A stretch of 10,533 nucleotides of DNA, taken from assembly GCA_038230415.1 (NCBI GenBank), contig JBBRNH010000129.1, positions 1 to 10,533 of the forward strand, written 5' to 3'. Under the pieces are notes generated by a model. That model saw nothing but the letters and a program-made list of their open reading frames with translations. It had not been told where the DNA came from and searched no databases. Made by a program: the position numbers and the translations under genes. This stretch comes from JBBRNH01 sp038230415. Lineage in GTDB: Bacteria; Bacteroidota; Bacteroidia; Cytophagales; Spirosomataceae. This document shows positions 6,201 to 10,533 of this stretch, piece after piece (positions within the stretch are counted from its first letter, which is position 1; every line of letters begins with the position of its first letter).

Positions 6201-9200
6201 AGTAATCCCGGCATTATTCTTCCCTGCTACGTGTATGGTGATCCGCTGCCCGGTGGTTCGGCATCCGGCGCACGGGATGCGGTTGTTTTGTTTGACTACA
6301 CAGCCGCCGGGTTGATTGGGGCTGCGCCCGTTGTCCATATCGCCACGGCTGCCCAGGTTGGCACCGTTTGGGGAACGGCCTACAACGATAACACCAAAAA
6401 AGTGTTTATGGCCGCTACCGTCAAGCGGCACGCCGGTCTGGGGCCGTTAGGCATAGGCGGTTTGTACGTCAGCGACCTTACCAATCCGGCAGCCCCGGTC
6501 ACGACCAACTTTATTGACCTGACAACCATCGGTATCAACGTGGGCAGCGTAGCCAGCAATTCGGCGCGGGGCTTGGTGACGAACCCGTCACTACCCAGCG
6601 ATGATGGCCCCGGCTTTCTGGCCGTTGCCAAGCAGGGTATTGGCGGTCTGTCTATTTCTGATAACGGTAACAAGCTGTACTTCACCAACCTGAACGACTC
6701 GAAACTCTACGAACTCGACATCACGGCTTACAATACGAGCAGCACCCTGCCCACAGCGGCCAACGTGCGGTCGTTCGCGCTCGCCAGTACGTTGCCCTGT
6801 TCGGGCGGGGAGTTCCGGGCCTGGGGCACCAAGTTCTACAAAGGCAAGGTGTATGTGGGAGCGGTTTGTACGGGTCAGACCTCGCAGAGCAAATCGGATA
6901 TGCGGGCTTACGTCTATCAGATTGACCCGACCACCAGCAGCTCAACACCGATCTTCGACTTTCCGCTGACCTACCCCAAAGGCTTTGCCTCGCAGGGAAA
7001 CTACGACCGCAGCGGCTGGTATCCCTGGACGGATGATTTTACCAAACTCTACAACAGTGGCAGCCGCTCACCCAAAGAGCTGGTGTATCCAACTCCGGTT
7101 TTCACTGACATCGAGTTCGACATTGATGGCTCGATGGTATTAGGCTTCGGCGACCGGACGGCCATGCAGGCCGGGTCGCTCAACAACAGTCCCGACGGCA
7201 CATCGACGGGCTATTACGGGGCCGTTGGGGGCGATATTCTGCGGGCCGTGCGAACGGGGTCAACCTTTGTGATGGAAAACAACGGCACCTTAGCCGGTCA
7301 CACCGGCGACGGCCCCAACAACAATCAGGGGCCGGGCTTCGGCGAGTTCTACAATGACAACTTTATTTACGACGATCAGATAGCGGGCTACTCGACCAAC
7401 CGACCCATCAACTTGGGCCACGCCGAAAATGCGATGGGCGGCCTGACACTGCGTCCCGGTTCGGGCGAGGTTATTGCCGCCACCATTGACCCCCTCAACG
7501 GGCCGGTGGGTACTGATCCCGGCCCTTATTTCAATTCGGGCGGGGTCCGGCACCTGAACAACCAGACGGGCTTGTCGACCACGGCCTTCCAGTTGTACCA
7601 AACCTCAGGCGGCAACGGCACCTTTGCCAAGGCATCAGGCTTAGGCGACCCCAGCCTGACCTGCGGCACGCCGAACTACCTCGAAATCGGTAACTATCTC
7701 TGGATTGATACCAACAAAGACGGGGTACAGGACCCCTGCGAGAAAGCCCTGGCGGGGGTGAAGGTGGCACTCTATCAGGGCAGTACGCTCGTGGCTACCA
7801 CGACCACCAACGCCCTCGGTGAGTACTACTTTAACAATAACCCCGTTAGCGGCACGGCAACTAATACGGTTTCGACCACCGCCATTCTGGCCAACACGGC
7901 CTACACGGTTCGGTTTGGCACCGATGGCACGGCCAACCAGTACGACAACGCGACGGGTTTTCTGACCGTGAACGGGGGTAAGTATAGCGTCACCAAAGCG
8001 TTTGCCACGCCCGGCACCTCAACCAACCCCTCGGCCAATACTGTCAATGACAGCAACGCTGAAGTGTCGGGCGGTTTCCTCTCGGCAAATGTCACAACTG
8101 GGGCTGTCGGCACCGTAAATCATACCATTGATGCCGGGTTCTTTTGTGTCAGCACCTTCGTTGCCAGCGTGAGCGCGGTGAAGGCCACCTGCACGGGTAC
8201 GACCTCAAACAACGATGCCAGCATCAACCTGACGGGGATTCAATGTGCCGACAAAGCGTTCTTAGTCGCTTCGGGCGGTGCCTTACCGTCGTACACGGCT
8301 ACGGGCAGTCAGCCGGTCTCGGCTTCGGCAGTGAGTTTCACGGGATTGAGCAATCCGGCTTTGGCGGTGGGCCAGTCGTACAGCGTGGTGCTGTACAACG
8401 GGCCTTGCTGCTACACAGTGGTAACGGCGTTGTTGCCCCAGAAGATCTGCTCGGCCACGTGTGCCTTAGCGGTCACGGCTACACCAACGGTGTGTAACAC
8501 AGCCACCAACGCATACAGTGTGACGGGCGTAATCGAACTGACCAACAATACGGCGGGCGGCACGGCTACCGTCACCGACGGGTCGGTAACGACAACGGTT
8601 TCGGTAACGGCTTTAGCTACGTCGGTGGCGTATTCGCTGACGGGCTTAGTTTCTGACGGAACCAGCCACACGGTAACGGTGAGTTTGGCGGGTTGCGGCT
8701 CGGCGGTGGCAACGTATTCGGCACCGGCCAGTTGTTCGGCGGTTCCGGTCTGCTCGCTAACGGTGACGGCTTCGCCCACCAACTGCATGACGGCCACCAA
8801 CAGCTACAACGTATCGGGCAATATTACGCTCACCAACAACACGGCGGGCGGTACAGCAACGGTTTCTGATGGCACCAAAGACATCTCGGTTCCGGTTTCG
8901 GCAACGGCTACCTCGGTGGCGTATTCGCTGACGGGCCTGGTTTCTGATGGAGCCAGCCATACCGTAACGGTAACTCTGACGGGCTGCGGCTCGGCCATCG
9001 TTACCTACACCGCTCCCGAAGCCTGCACGGTAGCGGCTCCCGCCCTGGCAGTAGTGGTTGCCACGCCTGTCTGTAACACGGCCACCAACATCTACACCGC
9101 TACGGGTACGGTAAGTTTGAGCAACGTACCCCCCAACGCCACGCTGACCATCAATGATAACGGCAGCGTGGTGTCCACCACACTCCTGACAGCAGGCCAG

Positions 9201-10533
9201 ACAACGGCCAACTTCTCGGTCAGCGGGGTGAGCGATGCCGGCAGCCACACGGTAGTTGCATCATTCATCAGTACGGCCAGTACCAGTCCAATCACAGCCA
9301 GCACGACCTACGCGGCTCCGGCATCTTGCACGGTCTGCTCGCTGAGTATAACAACAACGATGCTTCCCAACGGACAGACCGGGTCGGCCTACAGCCAGAC
9401 CCTGACTACTACTGGAGGTACGGCTCCGCTGGTGTTCTCGGTATTGGCGGGCAGTTTGCCAACGGGCCTGAGCCTCAACCCGGCGACGGGTGTGATTTCA
9501 GGAACGCCCCTGGCACCGGCAGGCATCAGCAGTTTCACCGTCAGCGTGAGCGATGGTAAGAACTGCTCGGCGGTTGCGCCCCTGACGATTACCACTTCGG
9601 CCCTGCCGGTCTGCTCGCTGAGTGCTACGGCCACCCCAACGACCTGTAACACAGCGACGAACCAATATGCAGTGAGCGGCATAGTGTCAGCCACCAACGC
9701 AGCCATCAACGGCGCGGCCACCCAGAGCCTGACCATCACCGACGGCGCGGCCACAACGGTGGTGATGCTGACGGGCGACGGGCCGGTGAGCTACACGCTG
9801 AGTGGCCTCAACTCGGATGGCTTACCCAAAACGGTAACGGTGCTGAGCAGCGCGAGTGCCTGCGGCATGACTTCGGTAACCTACACGGCACCGGCCAGTT
9901 GTACGGTGGCTGTGACGGCAGGGCTGGGCGATAAAGTCTTTGAAGACCTCAACGCCAACGGTATTCAGGATGCGGGTGAGCCGGGCATTAACGGGGTAAC
10001 CGTGACGCTTGTCGGCAACGGCACGGCGGTCTCGACCACCACCGCCAACGGCGGACTGTACAGCTTCACGGGCTTAACGCCGGGTGTTTCGTACTCGGTG
10101 GTGTTCACGGCCCCAACCGGGTTCACTACCACGCTGCAAAACATCGGAGCCGCTGACAAAGACAGCGATGCCAACCCAACAACGGGGGCAACGGGTGTTT
10201 ACAGTTTGACAGCCAACGAGTTTAACCCAACCGTTGACGCGGGGTATTACCGCCCGGCCAGTTTGGGCGATAAAGTCTTTGCCGACAACAACAACAACGG
10301 TATTCAGGAGTTAGGAGCCGGTGGAGCCGACACGCCGATTCCGGGCGTAACGGTGATTCTGTACATCAACGGGGTGGCGAGTGCGACCACAACAACGGCC
10401 AGCAGCGGCACGGGCATCGGGTGTTACAGTTTCACGGGCTTAACGCCGGGCAGCAGCATCAGCTACTCAGTGGGCTTCGGCACACCGGCGGGCTACACGG
10501 CCACGACGGTGAACGCACCGGGCAGCACGAGTG
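3201..10533 (+). CDS. Main part of giant SdrD_B/Ig-repeat surface adhesin; continues past the window
   Basis: The frame of 2502 continues open from the codon after TAG to the last base, 2444 codons, with no second stop seen. Order: end of SdrD_B 1, propeller-like domain (3306-4736), SdrD_B 2, Cys-rich block, then the same set again (5517-8441), four Ig-like repeats (8460-9902) with a He_PIG-like domain between the third and fourth, and two more SdrD_B domains. Conserved calcium-type loops include DTDKDGIQD, DTNKDGVQD and DLNANGIQD. The first ATG after the stop is at 3312, but it has no signal peptide, so a product started there would stay in the cytoplasm. The likely role, if expressed whole, is a long cell-surface or matrix protein for attachment; no ligand can be inferred. 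Thr, Ala, Gly, Val and Ser dominate, and Cys pairs (GPCCY, ACxP) suggest disulfides. It forms one gene with 2502-3200. Confidence 0.8.
3306..4736 (+). other. Propeller-like ~477-residue domain, copy A
   Basis: Begins NPMIITPCFVMGDPL and ends TQGLGDATLGCD. Landmarks include GTVWAQAY, AATVKRHAGLGP, GIGGISLSDN..LWVLNI, FPLTYPKG, GWYPWTD, LTDIEFDTDGSMVLAFGDR and NDQGPGFGEFYND. Repeated blade-like strands (for example DGSMVLAFGDR) suggest a beta-propeller. That is inference; I do not recognise a named family. Confidence 0.6.
4746..5192 (+). other. SdrD_B-like domain 2 (module A)
   Basis: Starts YLEIGNRVWIDTDKDGIQD, continues ALAGVTVNLVQAG and NGEYYFNN, and ends TYDAGFYC. D-T-D-K-D-G-I-Q-D fits a calcium-loop motif. 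DSDALLDAGFP is typical of longer members of the family. Confidence 0.8.
5208..5486 (+). repeat. 93-codon Cys-rich block, copy A
   Basis: Begins ASVSAVKATCTGTT and ends CCYTVVTAVLPQ. It is closely similar at the DNA level to 8163-8441 and of exactly equal length (279 bases), with mostly silent differences. SVSAVKATCTG..NSDASINLTG resembles SprB/gliding-type repeat starts in Bacteroidota adhesins, which is an impression only. Confidence 0.75.
5883..6176 (+). other. SdrD_B-like domain 3 (module B)
   Basis: Starts GMVFNDFNADGIKQPGE and ends CNVDLGV. It has the same length as domain 1 (98 codons), and where domain 1 has the stop it reads PAYAGMGTPNG. Confidence 0.8.
6201..7664 (+). other. Propeller-like ~488-residue domain, copy B
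   Basis: Shares the landmarks of copy A: GTVWGTAY, AATVKRHAGLGP, IGGLSISDN..LYFTNL, FPLTYPKG, GWYPWTD, FTDIEFDIDGSMVLGFGDR, NNQGPGFGEFYND, RPGSGEV. Between these motifs the two copies differ substantially, so the shared residues mark likely core or binding positions. Confidence 0.6.
7677..8147 (+). other. SdrD_B-like domain 4 (module B)
   Basis: Starts YLEIGNYLWIDTNKDGVQD, with GEYYFNNNPVSGTATNT almost as in domain 2, and ends TIDAGFFC. It is slightly longer than its partner in the segment before SNAEVSGGF. Confidence 0.8.
8163..8441 (+). repeat. 93-codon Cys-rich block, copy B
   Basis: Aligns without gaps to 5208-5486, 2955 bases away. It ends CCYTVVTALLPQ and leads straight into the Ig-like repeats instead of another module. 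Confidence 0.75.
8460..9902 (+). repeat. Four Ig-like repeats of about 92-97 residues with one He_PIG-like domain inserted
   Basis: Units are at 8460-8735, 8751-9026, 9042-9329 and 9612-9902. Shared features are A(T/S)PT.C.TATN.Y near the start, SYTL/SLTGL..DG..HTVTV, and a closing Y(T/S)AP..C. The first two are both 92 codons and most alike (LTNNTAGGTATV, TSVAYSLTGLVSDG). Conserved start and end cysteines suggest one disulfide per unit. They act as spacers or repeat stalks in surface proteins of this type. Confidence 0.75.
9336..9596 (+). other. He_PIG-like (putative Ig) domain
   Basis: The stretch LPNGQTGSAYSQTLTTTGG, then LPTGLSLNPATGVISGTP and FTVSVSDGKNCSA, carries the signature GLSLNPATGVISGTP of the He_PIG putative Ig family. 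It sits between repeat units three and four. Confidence 0.75.
9924..10250 (+). other. SdrD_B-like domain 5
   Basis: Starts LGDKVFEDLNANGIQDAGEPG, continues NGVTVTLVGNG and GLYSFTGLTPG, and ends DAGYY. A classical SdrD_B with DKDSDAN near the end. Confidence 0.85.
10263..10533 (+). other. SdrD_B-like domain 6, cut by the window end
   Basis: Starts LGDKVFADNNNNGIQE. The loop is Asn-rich, and an extra segment (LGAGGADTPIPG) precedes the usual GVTV strand. CYSFTGLTPGSSISYSV follows before the window ends. Confidence 0.8.

Larger units (their letters stand above)
5517..8441 (+). repeat. Large adhesin module B (partner of 2613-5486)
   Basis: Starts CTITLKPSVSGCYQSGGTSKATVSVEV, cf. CALTIKPTVSGCYLVGG in module A. 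Elements: beta domain, SdrD_B 5883-6176, propeller-like domain 6201-7664, SdrD_B 7677-8147, Cys-rich block 8163-8441. It is uninterrupted, which makes it the internal reference for what module A should look like at the TAG. Confidence 0.8.

Noticed and set aside
8460..9902. CRISPR-like regular repeats
   Set aside because: The periodicity is about 280 bases, in frame, with variable sequence: these are protein domain repeats.
2648..10174. Numerous open minus-strand frames under the adhesin (for example 8757-9248, 3990-4469)
   Set aside because: They are shadows of a GC-rich, Thr/Val/Ala-rich coding strand; the plus frame carries all recognisable domains.

Overview
The window looks like chromosomal DNA of a Bacteroidota bacterium, most probably a Cytophagales relative such as the Spirosoma group. 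This rests on an exact TAnnTTTG -7 box, no obvious Shine-Dalgarno sites, a giant Cys-containing adhesin built from SdrD_B-like domains, and small paralogous proteins of a kind seen in that phylum. The organism call is inference; there is no rRNA or marker gene here.

Left part (1-2181, all minus strand): a tandem array of one uncharacterised gene family. Copy 1 (1-547) is intact as far as visible and runs off the left edge. It has a candidate PD-(D/E)XK nuclease signature (D110 ... E131-Y-K133). Copy 2 (615-1306) and copy 3 (1488-2181) are broken, and a 29-residue 5' remnant of a fourth copy lies between them (1385-1474). The breaks are unusual. A GC-rich 16-bp sequence is inserted exactly at the same codon junction in copies 2 and 3. 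Copy 2 carries a second, inverted, near-identical 16-mer 21 bp away, and the pair forms a 23-bp hairpin. Both copies also carry an identical 15-bp in-frame insert that splits the putative catalytic E-x-K. Removing the 16-mers restores one full-length frame in each copy. This is the most notable signal in the window: apparent micro-insertion elements, far smaller than known IS or MITE elements, found in a nuclease-like gene family.

Middle (2182-2501): an intergenic region between the divergent array and adhesin. It contains a good -7 box for copy 3.

Right part (2502-10533, plus strand): one very long secreted multidomain surface protein, at least 2677 codons and unfinished at the window end. 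It has a signal peptide and two tandem modules of about 2.9 kb. Each module is: Cys-containing beta domain, SdrD_B domain, ~480-residue propeller-like domain, second SdrD_B domain, 93-residue Cys-rich block. These are followed by four Ig-like repeats with one He_PIG-like domain between the third and fourth, then two more SdrD_B domains. An in-frame TAG at 3198-3200 cuts the gene inside the first SdrD_B domain, yet the same frame stays open for the remaining 7.3 kb. The gene is therefore a recent pseudogene, is read through, or carries a sequence error.

No tRNA, rRNA, CRISPR array, integrase or transposase gene was found.
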